Shown: piece after piece, positions 12,801-23,933 of the stretch
How the letters are laid out: every line of letters begins with the position of its first letter
Position numbering within the stretch: position 1 is the first letter of the stretch
Origin: Metarhizium brunneum
Lineage: Eukaryota > Ascomycota > Sordariomycetes > Hypocreales > Clavicipitaceae
DNA: 64,000 nt
Direction of reading: 5' to 3'
NCBI RefSeq assembly: GCF_013426205.1
Contig: NC_089427.1
Span: 3,720,001 to 3,784,000 of the forward strand
Made by a program: the position numbers and the translations under genes
Notes under the pieces: generated by a model
The model's database searches: none
What the model was told of the DNA's origin: nothing
The model's input: the letters and a program-made list of their open reading frames with translations, nothing else

Positions 12801-13507
12801 GCTCGCTATGAGAATGGCGCGTTGGGCATCTTCCGGTTAGCACCACAGGACTACCATCGATTCCACATCCCCGTTGATGGCATCATGGGCAAGCCAATCA
12901 CCATTTCTGGTGAATACTACACAGTGAACCCGATGGCCATCCGGTCGGCGCTCGACGTCTACGGTGAAAACGTGCGCATCATTGTACCGATTGACAGTGT
13001 GGCTCACGGAAGAGTCATGGTGATTTGTGTGGGCGCAATGATGGTCGGCAGCACAGTCATTACGCGAAACGCCGGCGATGAGGTAAAGAGGGCCGAGGAG
13101 CTTGGGTATTTTAAATTTGGTGGCAGCACGGTGTTGCTACTGTTCGAGCCTGGCAGGATGGTGTTTGACGATGACTTGGCAGACAACTCAAGCACAGCGC
13201 TGGAGACTTTGGTAAGTTTGCTCGTGTGACTCTTGCGTCGAAAATGGACTATTTGGAGGCTGACAAAGGACGCCAGATCCGGGTGGGCATGTCGATTGGG
13301 CACTCACCAGATGTGCCCCTACACACACCGGATATGCGCAAGAGCGAGGATGAAATCACCGAGGCAGAGAAGAAAGAGGCCAAGCGCCGCATCCAGGGCA
13401 ACTTTGCCATGGAGCAGTCTCCCAGCGATAGTGGCGACGACGATGTCCCCAAGCGTCGAATATCTTATGTGCCAACCATGAACACAATGGCGGCGTCGGC
13501 CATGTAG
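9825..13507 (+). CDS. PSD2: Phosphatidylserine decarboxylase, C2/EF-hand type
   Basis: Five exons: 9825-9986, 10093-10137, 10236-12375, 12460-13211 and 13277-13507 (3330 nt, 1109 residues). The enzyme converts phosphatidylserine to phosphatidylethanolamine in Golgi/endosomal membranes. A first C2 domain starts near residue 48 (LKLVILKARNLAAKD) and a second near residue 279. Between them is a very acidic stretch followed by a basic one. An EF-hand loop (DTDESGEI) sits near residue 528 and a CxxC pair (ECPICH) near 670. The decarboxylase core follows. The self-cleavage motif GGST lies near residue 1003; its serine becomes the pyruvoyl cofactor of the small C-terminal subunit. This order is that of the yeast Psd2 class and differs from the mitochondrial Psd1 class. 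The start is the first in-frame ATG with a good context; a second in-frame ATG is at 9897. The small second exon is needed to complete the first C2 domain. Confidence 0.95.
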
Positions 13508-14214
13508 GTGAAAGATGACGGTATATTCTTCAACATGACGAGATTTTGGGGAGGGGCCGGGCGGAGTAATAGCAAACACCTTAACGTGTTACGTGACGCT
13601 CTGCAACGAGGTCATGATTATTTCGGTTAGGTTATATGGAGCGATCAAGCGGTAGGAAGCAGGAGAAAATTTTGGTCCATGTAGCGACTCGAGGGGGTTT
13701 AGCGGTCGGAGGTCTAATGTACAGCATGTTGAGCAATGGCATTTCTGACACTGCTTGCCGATGGATGAACAGGCGTAAGCGTGCATGATGAAGCCGGTGT
13801 CGAGTCAGTCCTCGACAGCCAGGGTCGTACGGCATGTCCCTTGATCTGTCTCACGGACAAGCACTTTGCATAGAGCAAGACTCGGTCCAGACGTGGGCAA
13901 GACAAGACGACGCCGCTGTGGGGTGGGCATGCAACGACGTGCTGCGAATAATGATTCAATTTAGCTGGTAGAAAAAAACCCATCTTGAATCGGCACATCT
14001 GGTCCCGAGTATATAATATAAAACAAAACCATTGCCTGCAATGCAACAAGAATCCAAATCCAACATGGGTACGCGTCCGAAAACCCATCAAAACCCCAGA
14101 CCAGATTTCAACAGATAGGCCATCAATCTCAATACATAGCATGCCTGGTCCAAAAGAAACCCCATCCCCAACGCCGGTCGTGTGTAAGAAAAAAAAACAT
14201 ATTAGTCCCCGTCT
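13508..14214. other. Intergenic, probably 3' ends of flanking genes
   Basis: Between the PSD stop and the small minus-strand ORF. No convincing frame or repeat was seen. The two neighbours would be convergent, so most of this is likely 3' untranslated sequence. Confidence 0.5.
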
Positions 14215-14445
14215 CTACCGGGCACTCGCCGACGAGTCCCTCCGCGTCGAGGCGTCGGAGCGGTCGCTGTCCATGGACCGCTTGCCCTCTGCGAGCGGCG
14301 ACCTCGACCTCGACCTGGTCCGCAGCAGCGCCAGGTCCTGCGGGCTGCTGGCGCCGGGGGCAGTCGTCGCAGCGGGGCGCGTCTGCCTCCACGAAGCGTA
14401 GAATTGCTTGCACAGGTGTGCCGACATGGTGTACGTGGGCGACAT
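14215..14445 (-). CDS. Candidate small arginine/serine-rich protein (76 residues)
   Basis: A single-exon frame from ATG 14445-14443 to TAG at 14215. I do not recognise it. Nearly every codon ends in G or C, unlike the A/T-richer flanks, and this bias stops sharply at the stop codon, which argues for real coding. The N-terminal part is aromatic and polar (HLCKQFYASWRQ). The C-terminal half is RS-like (RTRSRSRSPLAEGKR) and then Ser/Asp-rich, resembling a phosphorylated or RNA-associated tail. A second in-frame ATG lies six codons on. A (GT)11 tract, read as CA repeats on this strand, begins 13 bases upstream of the ATG. It could also be the last exon of a longer gene, because the frame stays open upstream. 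Confidence 0.45.
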   Translation of the reverse strand: MSPTYTMSAHLCKQFYASWRQTRPAATTAPGASSPQDLALLRTRSRSRSPLAEGKRSMDSDRSDASTRRDSSASAR

Positions 14446-16112
14446 GGCTCGTGTGTAGTGTGTGTGTGTGTGTGTGTGTACTTGCTTGTGGACTCGGCCC
14501 AAAAAGGGTGTTTAAACAAGGCTTATTCGTCGTCCGCGCAACGAGGGCAGACGGAAGATTGGTAAAATTGTATAAAAAACGTGAGGATATCTCTGAAAAG
14601 AAGAGAGGTTTTGGAAACGGCGTGCCTGGCGCTTTTTGTTCGAGCAGACCCGGCGCACGCAAACACACCACACGCGCAAGGTACGAGTACGCAAGTGTCG
14701 TTCGATGATGGGCAGTGGGCATCCACCCGGCCGGTGGGCTGATGTTGGACAAGACCAACGTAGAGTGGGCGCCTTTTGAAACCCCCAGAGACCAACTTGA
14801 GCAGCTGGCCCTTTTAATCAAAAAAAGGGGAAGGGTGGCACGCTCTTTTTTTGTTTTGTTTTGGACAAAGAACAGTCGAGTTTGCTTTTCCGTCAATGGG
14901 TCAAGTTTCATCGGGGGTTGGTCGCGGCGAGACGGCAGGCGCGGCGACCCTTTTGTACCCTTTCCTCGAGGGGGGGTTGCGTGCCTGCCGCATCCCGCTT
15001 TGGCAGCGCGTGCCGGTACGGAGCACCTACTCAGCTGTTTGTTACAAAGCCACGACTAAGGACGGACAAATAGACCACATCGAACGTCTCGCTAGCTGCA
15101 GGCGGGTGGCCTGACTGAGAGGGTGCTGCGGACGGCGGGGTGGAAGAGTGGCACCACCTGCCTTGCCCTGGCCCTTTGTTCCCAGATGTCGCAATTCACG
15201 CCCAGCTGGCCTGAACCGGCGGGGCCCCTCAGGGAGGAGAGAGAGGGGGACAAGTTGATGTCATCCGTCTGGTGGCATCGGGTGCCCATGCCGCCTTTGG
15301 CTGCCGAGTCAACCACCAGACGCTGCGAAACCACGGCGCCTGGTGCCAACCCCCATTGCGCAAACACGAGTACTAGTTACACAATACTACTGACTCTGCG
15401 CACGCATCAGCCTGACCAATGGCCGTGGCTGTAATCCTGCTGACCTGCCTCGAGGTCCGGCCCCGCCGCAGGCCGTGCACCTGCGCGACACTTGCATCTT
15501 GACCTCGCATGGCGTTTCCTGCTCAACTCGCGTCTGGCTCCGCTTCCCGCTCGTCACGGTGTAAGCCTGCTACGCCTCACCTCCATAGTCACCAATAGCT
15601 CTGTTGAAACTTGAGCCTGCACTCAAACACCGCTCCTTGCTGATACAATACTGCCTCAAGTATATACACTACTCGCTAAACCGGGACATACAGCTTGTTT
15701 CATTCGAGTAGACATGCATATAAAAATGAATGAAAGGAGAAAAAAAAAGAGACACACAAACAGGTCCCCAGCACTCAAGTGTTACCACACGCCTCGCTTG
15801 CAATCGAAAATGAAGCCCTCCCTTCCCCAGAAAGATTAATACCACGCATATAAATACCCAAAAAAAGCTCGGCAGCAGCCTAGTTGCGCCATGTAATGCA
15901 AAGGATCCATAGCAGCAACTGCCCTCTGCTCATGCTGCTCTGCGAAAAACATGCAACTGATTTCCATCAGTCTATTTTCCACACGCTGAATGGATCGTGT
16001 ATCTTGTTCAAACATCATTTAAGTAGTGAACGATATTTGGCCCTCGTCATGTCGAGTATGCTGCAGTTTGAGTTCTGATTAGCCGAAAAGAAAAGAGAAA
16101 ACACCGCGGTTC
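14446..16112. other. Intergenic region left of the LRR gene
   Basis: No convincing gene. Apart from the GT tract there are purine-rich and A-rich runs (near 14820 and 15740). The right end is probably the 3' untranslated region of the minus-strand LRR gene ending at 16113. Confidence 0.5.
14458..14479. repeat. (GT)11 microsatellite
   Basis: Twenty-two bases of perfect GT dinucleotide, preceded by an interrupted GTGTGTA. It sits immediately upstream of the start of the small minus-strand ORF, so length changes would fall in its leader. Confidence 0.9.
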
Positions 16113-19100
16113 TCAGTCCGCAATCGCACTCTCATCTGCTAGCTGCGGTGCTTCTGCGCCGTGCTTTTCCGAAGACACCGTGATATTGGCTCGCGCTTTC
16201 TGCTGAGCCTCCACGAATCGACCCCAGTGTTCTGGATCGCTGTCTCTCATGCTACGGAAGAGCACATCCTTGTCCTCCTTGAATGCTCGCACCGCTCCCT
16301 TTTCCTTGACCTTTTCAAGCAGCTCGCCACCAATGTCTTCCGCAAGTTCCACCAGCATTTGCGAATGTTTTGGATCCGATCCAATGTCATCAATCGTGCT
16401 GATGAGGTCAAATTGTTCCTTGCGTACAAATCCGGACCGGAAACGGTGCCCAGCACGGAGCACCCGTCCTTCCTCTTCTGCCAGTTCCTTGGATAGCATC
16501 GAGTTGGACCTGGACAGTGGCTTGGGCGCGTGAATTTCTGCCTCGTCCTCCCCGTCCGATACCGCAACCGCCGAGTCGTCTCCCGTTGGTCCGGCGTGCG
16601 CTGGCTCCTCGCTCGATGTCGAAGACGTCTTGCGTAGCTCGTTGCTGTTGGGCGCATTTGGCGGCGCCTCGCGCGTGTCGGGAAATTCGTCTTCAAATCT
16701 CTTGATAATGCCTTGCAGTGTTTCGTCCAGGAACGTCAGCTTGCGCAGATTCACGTCGTCGCCCGGCTCAGCCCGAGCCTTGTGCAAGGCTGGCTGCAGA
16801 CGCTGTCGAATCTTCCTCGCCCCAGCCAGGAGATGTTTCGACATGTCCTTGGCCTTGCCACTGGTCGGCAAGCCACTCAGAGCTGGAGAGTCGCTGCCAT
16901 CTTCCGCACCTCCAGCAAACTCCCCCGACTGTCGGTGGGAGTCGTCGCTCCGGTTCTTGAGACAGCATGCCAAGGCCTTGACCACCCCCGTCCCTCCTAT
17001 GACGTAGTCCTCGTCTGGCGTGTCTTCATGGTCATCTTCCGGTCCGTCTTGCTCGAGCACATCGTGTCCCACGAGGTGGGCAAGAACGTCGGGGTACGCA
17101 GGTATCTTGCCGTCCTGGAGCTCAGACTGCGACTCGGACATGGCGCTGGCTATAACCGCGCTGATGTTCGTGTCGGGAATTCTTTCCATGTTGCGCAGAC
17201 AATACGCTACTACCTGCTTCGCCATGGCCTTGACAATCTCCCCCGATCCTTCACTGGGTACTTCAATGTCGACACACACCAGGCTGCTCGATATTCTTGC
17301 TGCGGCCATGAGTGATGCGTACAAGGCGCAAGCTTCTTCCTGTGCTTCCTCCGTCTTGGCATCTGCAAGCTTCACCAGCTCATTGTTGCCCAACAAATTG
17401 ACATGTGCCAGGTTGTGCGCTTCCGATAATACCTCAACTAGGGCGATGGCTTGCTCTGAACTCATGTTTACGTCCTGCAAGTGAATTCGTTTTAAATCTT
17501 CCAGCTTGGGGAGATATCTGAGAATTCTTGTTAGCATTCCCCCAATCTTCCAGTTTTACAGTGTCAGGGGTTGCTTGAAAGCTTACCTTCTCAAGAGGCC
17601 AAGTGCGCTGGGCTTTGTCTGGAACAATTCTTGGTTGTGTGAAAGGTCAATAAATCGAAAGCCCCTCAGCTTGGCAATCACCGGCAACATCTTTCCAAGA
17701 CTCGACGGAGTCAGATTGCAGCCTGACAGGCTAAGCGCCCAAATGGGATGATGCTCGTCCAAGCAACCAGCCAGGGTCTCGATATGCTCATTAATGTCGT
17801 TTCCGCCCAAGTCGAGACCTTCACAGAACCCACCAGACAAGTATCTTACCACATGCCTGATGCCGTCCGCATCGAGAGAGTTGTGTGCTAGGCCTAATCG
17901 TCGAACCCCGCATTTGATAATGCCGTCCATGATTGTGCCCAACTGCTCCATACTGGGTTCCGTCTCGCCGATATTCACCATCTCCAGAGTTGAACCACCC
18001 AGTCGATCGGCCATGGCCTTTGAGAAGACATCTGATATCGAGCGAGGAATGTGGATGCCGTTTGACAAGTTGCCATTCTTGGCAGCAGGCGCCTGTTTTG
18101 GAAAGGGTATATGCGAAATATCGAGATATTTCAGTGATCGGCATTTGTATAGGAACAAAGAAATATGCTTCCAGCCGTCGGGGCCAAGCTTATTATTTTT
18201 GATGACAACCCGCTCAACAACTCCGCCTTGTGCCTCGATCTCGTGTTTAGGCTTCTTACGCCGTGAGGTTGGAGGCATCTTTGCTGCCAGTAGACCAGCA
18301 AGAATCACACGGAGGCCCTCATCGCCCAACCCACAGTTCTCCAAAAGGATCTCTTTGACTGGAACCACCGCGAGATAGTCTCCAAGTGTGATTAGGTCTG
18401 GAAGTTGAAGATAGTAGTCAGTCAAATCCAATTTGTTCACTGTGCCAGCAGAGATGTTGGAATTGGCCTTGTCCATCAGTTGTTCCGTTATCTTCTTAAG
18501 AATCGGAGTTTCGCGCAACTGGCAACAGCGGCGATATATTCTGGCAGGATTTGTGGTTGGATGAGATGATGACTTTGGAGTTGTGTTGCCGCTGGGGGCT
18601 TCCGATGATGAGTCTGTGCTGTCATAGTGAATTTCAATCGGCACAGAGCCGTTGTCTTCGGCGAGTTTTCGACGCTTCTCTTTCCTAGCTTTCCGCTCTT
18701 CCTCGCTTCTTTTCTTCTTCTCCTTCTTCTTAGTTGTCTCCTTCTCCTTCCCAGGCTCAGCAAGAGAATTCTCGTCGGCAGCGCCATCATTTGTACCAGC
18801 TTCGTTGTTGAGGTGTTCTGTGTCGGGATTGGTTCTGTCGTTTCCGCTGGTACGTTGACCGGCCTCCTCGGCTTCCTTCTTGGCTTCCACTGCCTGAGGG
18901 TTCTTCAGCGCGTCTCCTTCACCTTGCTCTGTGAGTTTCTTCTTTTGTGCCTTGTCCAGCGGTTTTGTTTCCTGAGCTTCCCCATCAGCATACTTGGGCA
19001 TGGGAGCAATCTCAACATCCACGCAGAATGAAACCCGTCTAAGCTTAGCCTCCCTCAGCTCCGAAATGCTGCATCTCTCCCGGTTTTGATCGATATTCAG

Positions 19101-19907
19101 AATCTTGCGCTCGACCAGGCCATTTCCAAGTTTCCCATTTACTATGCTATTGGTGCTTGATGAGGACAAGCGTCGAAGGACGCCCAGAATGCCAGCTTGA
19201 CTGGCCTTGGGCGGAGCCGGGGTATATGGGCTGTTGCCTTCGGGTTTCGTGGCCGCATGTTGTAGAACGGCATTCCTGGTTGGATGTAGTTTTGGTGGCA
19301 TCGGCTCTAGGGTGTCATCCGGAGGCGGTGAGCCGGACAACGGGGGTGGTGCTGGAGACTGTGACGCTTGGTCTTCAGTTTTCTGTTGTGGCTCCTTATG
19401 GTGAAGATGATGCAGGGAATGGGGGTGGGCGGGTGTACTGCTCGGTGGCGAAGTAGTAGCAGAGCTAGAGAATTTGGCGGAAATGTTTGAAAACCATGAA
19501 TTACGTCGCTGAGGAGGAGTTCCATTGGGCCCGGGTTTATTCTCTATTGAGCCGGATCGTGACAGTCGTCTTGATGCACTGGTGGAATTTGTTGGGCTGG
19601 GAGTAGGCTGTCCATTTTGCTGTGGAGGTGTATCCTTTGCAATCGGTGTCCCTTGGGGATTGCGAGCATCTTGCGACGGTGTGGGAATAGCTCGCGGTTG
19701 CGTTGGAGCCGATGCTGTCGTTGGGGGCGAGGTGGACGGTCTGTTCGTCCTATCTGTTGGGATATGTCAGCAAGCTAGGTCAAGGTTCAGGGTGTTTTTG
19801 GGCTGCGCAAGACGAATTTCATGTCCATGTTGGCTAAAAGACGAAGGCTCACCTCTTGGCGACCCCTGGGTCATCCAGCTGACGTCGATGCCGTGAACTT
19901 GCTCCAT
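16113..19907 (-). CDS. Large leucine-rich-repeat protein with a PP1-docking motif (GIP3/HER1-like)
   Basis: Three exons: 19907-19853, 19753-17587 and 17517-16113 (3627 nt, 1208 residues). The tiny first exon gives MEQVHGIDVSWMTQGSPR and is joined by a 99-nt intron. The N-terminal 400 residues are Pro/Ser/Thr-rich, with RRNSWFSNISAKF and a strongly charged Lys/Glu stretch. KLRRVSF near residue 258 fits the RVxF consensus that binds the catalytic subunit of protein phosphatase 1. A run of ribonuclease-inhibitor-type LRRs follows (LDLTDYYLQLPDL, LGLAHNSLDADG, FIDLSHNQEL), crossing the second intron (69 nt). The tail is acidic and Ser-rich. This order resembles yeast Gip3/Her1 and animal PPP1R37, so I infer a PP1 regulator. 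Annotations as a cell-wall or microtubule protein are used for such proteins in fungi, and I cannot test them here. Confidence 0.8.
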
Positions 19908-20931
19908 GGTGCCAGCGGGAAGCTCGTCTTGCTCGACTACTCCACAGGACACAGCATGGACGAAAGACGCAGACAGGAACAGCAAGCAAGACGATACAAA
20001 ATGGGGAGAGGTCTAGCGGCGCAAAGGGACGATGCTGTCCGCTTCCACGCCGGACAACAGGTGGCGAGTACAGCTGCGGTATTGAATGGATGGAATGGCG
20101 GGAAGACGTTTTGCCTTCTGGCAACTTGATCACAGTAGTCGAAAGCGGGTGAGAGTCGTTGGACGTGTGGACTGGATGCCGATTTCTCAGCTAGGCGACG
20201 GCTGGATGTGGGTAGGCACGCCTTTCAATGGCTGCTTCTCCGGTAAGATTAAGCTTGGGAATGTAGGGCTTCCGTCCAATGAGCCGTTTTGACGGCAGAC
20301 GCCTCGCCAAGTTGCGAAGGTCTGACAGAGGCTGACATGGACTCGCAGACCACGGACTTGGACACGGGCCAATTCGAGCGGAACTACCGAGCTGTTCCGG
20401 GACCTTATCACGCGGCGGCGGGGTAATCAATATTCGTAAGGCCAATGTTTCTTGTTGAGCACGGCCAGACAGCGTCGTCGATTGGAACGCTTTGCCCGTG
20501 CCATTTGACTCAGATTGGTGATTTTCGAGGCTCTTCCGTCATGGACCCTCCAGCGAGCCTTCAGCACCCATCACCACTTCATCACGTCTCCACTCCATGC
20601 TCTGGCCCGCTGAGCAATTCATGGGACTGACGGAACCCTGCAGCATGGGACTACTAGGGCTAACAGACTGGGACCCCCCAATGCCGCAACGCAGACCTGG
20701 TTCCTTGGCGTCGTATGCCTTGAACGTCGAATGAGAGTACGTACTACTAATGTTGCGGTGGGCAATCGGAATGGGTAAAAGAAATTACATCGATCCTCTG
20801 ATAAGCTTGTTCCAAGCTGTTCAAATTGATTTCTGTTGCAAAAAATGATTTTCGCTTGACGTGAGGCGACTGCCTTGGACTGCCGAACCCACAGTCGCCA
20901 GTCGAGCAACTAAACTAGTTACCCCGTAACT

Positions 20932-20940
20932 TACGGAGTA
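20932..20940 (+). repeat. Dispersed motif TACGGAGTA
   Basis: An exact copy of the recurring intergenic 9-mer, in the divergent promoter region between the LRR and oxygenase genes. Confidence 0.8.
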
Positions 20941-22617
20941 CCAGACTCCATAGTTCCTTCCTTCCTCGCTTGAACTTATGCACCACTGTGCATGCATCCA
21001 GACATACATACAGTATGCAAGTAGTATCATCAATCAATGATGCCCACAGTCAAAGCATCAACCACCCGGGCCAAATGAAGCCTCGTATGCAAATGCTTGA
21101 GAAGTCGCTTGACTCGCGAACCACCCTTATAGTCATGATTTATCCGCTGGTGAACTCCACGATTCATGCTCCTCCAACGGCGCCTGGCTAATCTGTCAAC
21201 CACAGCATCCATCCCATTGCCGAGCGAGGAGTATAGTTGCATCGGTTTACGCAGGGTCCTGTCAATGACTGAGCCACCTCCAGACCACCTGACCGTGGAC
21301 AAGAAGAGATCGCCAACAAGGCTCCCCATCCGCCACTCTGCAGCACCAGACGGTTAATAAGTGGATAGGCCCAAACGCCATCGCCAGTCTTTCCGGCCAT
21401 TCAGTGTCCCGCGGATAGGCGATGGGAACCACCAGACGCCTTTGCTTCACAATTACCCAGCCAAACACTTGCGTGAGCGTGCGCCGTCCGAGTCTTCCGC
21501 AACCGTGCTCCAGACTGCGCCCGAGGAAAACCATCTCCACTACAGCCGGCCCCTACCATGGCTCGATGTCCGTTTGAGAGTTGAGCGGAGAAGAAGGGCT
21601 TGCTGCCAGCCAGGCCAACTGGGTCCTGGCGCCACCAGCCTTGTCTTCATCCATAGCCGCGCGGTGCCTTGACGATAAACGACCCAGGCGTATGTTGGAC
21701 CATTTACCTTGTCTGATGCCGTCTCCGAGTCTTGAGCCAATTTGACCCCGTATCCCCCGAGCCTCCCGTAGCCTTAGTTCCTGTTCCTGAAATGGCTGTC
21801 CTACGCCATGTGGCCGTGTCGTGTGACAAAACAATGGAACGAACCCAAGGAGAATCGAAAGGAGTAAAGTGATCTTTGCAAATGATGGGCACCGGCACGT
21901 TGTACTCGACACCAGCTTTGGCAAAACGTATAGGTGGACGCACTTTTGGTCTTCTATCTGTCTGCGTGTCATAAATAATACTATAATTGAATCAACTGCT
22001 CAACGCGTTGCCAACAGGGCGTCCCTGGGGTGGAATGTTTCTAGTTTGTCCGTGGTTTGTGAGTATATAACTCCTCGAGTAGTCCCATGGAAACGCCCTG
22101 ATCCCATCAAGGGCACTTACACATGGACATCTACCTCGATATTTAGCTGGAGTCAAGATTTTCCCTATACAGCAACCGCCATAGAACGAGAAAACCATGA
22201 CTTGCCTCAGCTAGAGCAACATCTCCATTTTGCTGCACTTAATCAAGGTAAGTCAAGATGCGCTCATCCATGAATAGATCGCAATGCCACAGCAGCGACC
22301 ACGCACCTGCTGCACAACGCACAAGCTGCAAACCATCATCTTGCACAGATGCTGTGTTGGGAAACCTCGGTCGATGCCCAATATGACTTGATCGGTTGCT
22401 GCCAAGAATGGAGTCCTGGCATGTACGCCATGAGTTCGGTCGCATCCCAGGTTGTACACTTACAGAATGCCTGCCATGGTCAGGTGCCAATAGTTTTATG
22501 ATGGATTTGAATCATCATTGTTTATGCATGGTAGTGGGACTGCCATTATTCATAGTCTAAGCCCGGATAGAAGGCAACTTTGCAGTTTACAGGAAGGAGT
22601 GCCTCGCCTTTGTGTAG

Positions 22618-22626
22618 CATAAATAG
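22618..22626 (+). promoter_or_regulatory. TATA-like element of the oxygenase gene
   Basis: CATAAATAG lies 79 bases upstream of the oxygenase ATG, a normal distance for a short fungal leader. Assignment rests on position and sequence only. Confidence 0.4.
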
Positions 22627-22704
22627 ACGAAACACCTCCGGCTTTGCAACCTCCGGCAGTTTTACTCAACTGTTCGATATACTAATTCTTGGTTTTGTTT
22701 CGCC

Positions 22705-23933
22705 ATGCCTCACCAAACCTCCAACACACCGTTGGCCAAGTATACCCATCCTCCCGAGACGAAAGAGAGGCGTAAGTAGGGGCGCTTTCCTCCAACTCTC
22801 AGCATCAAAGAAGCACGAGGGTGTTCACTGTTAACAACCTGCAGTCTCCTATGCTGACCTCGTCACTCTCGACCTTTCCGAATATGACAAGCCAGGAGGA
22901 ATGGAAAGGCTAGCCGACCAGCTCAGACAAGCAGCTCACACCATCGGTTCGCACCTTCTTTCCCCAGCAATAGTCCCTGGCGGCTCGAACAACCCTGACA
23001 TGAAGGCATTCCCCAGGCTTCTTCTACATCACCAACATCGGCCTCACCCAATCCCAAATCGACCAACAGTTCGCCATTGCAAAGGCCTTCTTCGCCCTGG
23101 CCCCTTCGGAAAAGCTCCAGTTCCGCGCGCCCCTCGAGGATGGCAACTACAACGGCTACCGCCCCCTCGGCTCCGTCGAGATTCTGCCCGGTCTCGACGA
23201 CAACCTGGAATTCTACAACGTCTTCAAGTTCCTCCCGCAGACGCAACGGCCGCAGCCGCAAATAATAAGCCAATACGCGTCGCAAATTGAGCATTTCCAG
23301 CGACACATGCACGAAAATGTAACCTGCAAGCTCCTTCGCCTCGTTGCGCACATACTAGAGCTGCCCGAGGATGTCTTGGTCAACGGGCACCGGTACGAGG
23401 CCAATTGCGACAGTTCCCTGAGGTACATGATGTACCGGGCTAGGTCGGAAGCCGAGAACGAGAAATACAAAGGTCTGTATCTGCGTGGGCATTCGGACAA
23501 TGGGACACTGACCTATGTCTTTCAACAACCCGTTGCTGCGTTGCAGGTGAAGCGTGGCCCGGATTCGGGGTGGGAGTATATACGCATTCCGGAGGGCAAG
23601 GTGGCTGTGAATATTGCGGATATACTTGAGTTCTTGTCGAATGGGTACATCAGGAGCGGCATACACAGAGTAGTTGCGCCGCCGGGTGACCAGGCGTGCA
23701 TGGATCGGCTGGGCCTGTTGTATTTTGTGCGCCCGAGTGACGACTTGCCACTGAAGACGTTGGACAGCCCGTTCCTGAGGAGCGTGGGGTGTGGGAAGGA
23801 TGGGAAGAGCCATGATTTGGATATTTCGGCAACTGAGTGGGTGAGGGTGAGGGTGAGGAAGAATTGGAAGGGGTCAGTGAGTGAGGGCGATGATACCGGG
23901 GAAGGGTTTCTGGCAAAGGTGTTTTATGACTAG
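22705..23933 (+). CDS. 2-oxoglutarate/Fe(II)-dependent oxygenase (isopenicillin N synthase fold)
   Basis: Three exons: 22705-22771, 22845-22946 and 23017-23933 (1086 nt, 361 residues). The N-terminal non-haem dioxygenase part (YADLVTLDLSEYDKP) is followed by the double-stranded beta-helix core. Iron ligands are visible as HSD (H near residue 214, D near 216; GHSDNGTLTYVFQ) and a distal His in SGIHRVVAP near residue 272. About 15 residues later RLGLLYF stands where many relatives have RxS for 2-oxoglutarate; an RLG version is, to my memory, common in a fungal clade of this family. Such enzymes hydroxylate or desaturate small molecules; the substrate cannot be read from sequence. No neighbouring backbone enzyme suggests a metabolite cluster. 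Both introns follow fungal rules (73 and 70 nt), and the start has no in-frame upstream ATG. A cytosolic location is likely, since there is no signal peptide. Confidence 0.9.

Larger units (their letters stand above)
19908..22704. other. Divergent intergenic region between the LRR and oxygenase genes
   Basis: A 2.8 kb region with promoters for both neighbours. TACGGAGTA occurs at 20932-20940. Two joinable open stretches on the plus strand (about 22140-22247 and 22293-22501, separated by a 45-nt GT-AG segment) lack a start codon and are described as a finding only. A TATA-like CATAAATAG lies near the oxygenase start. Confidence 0.5.
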
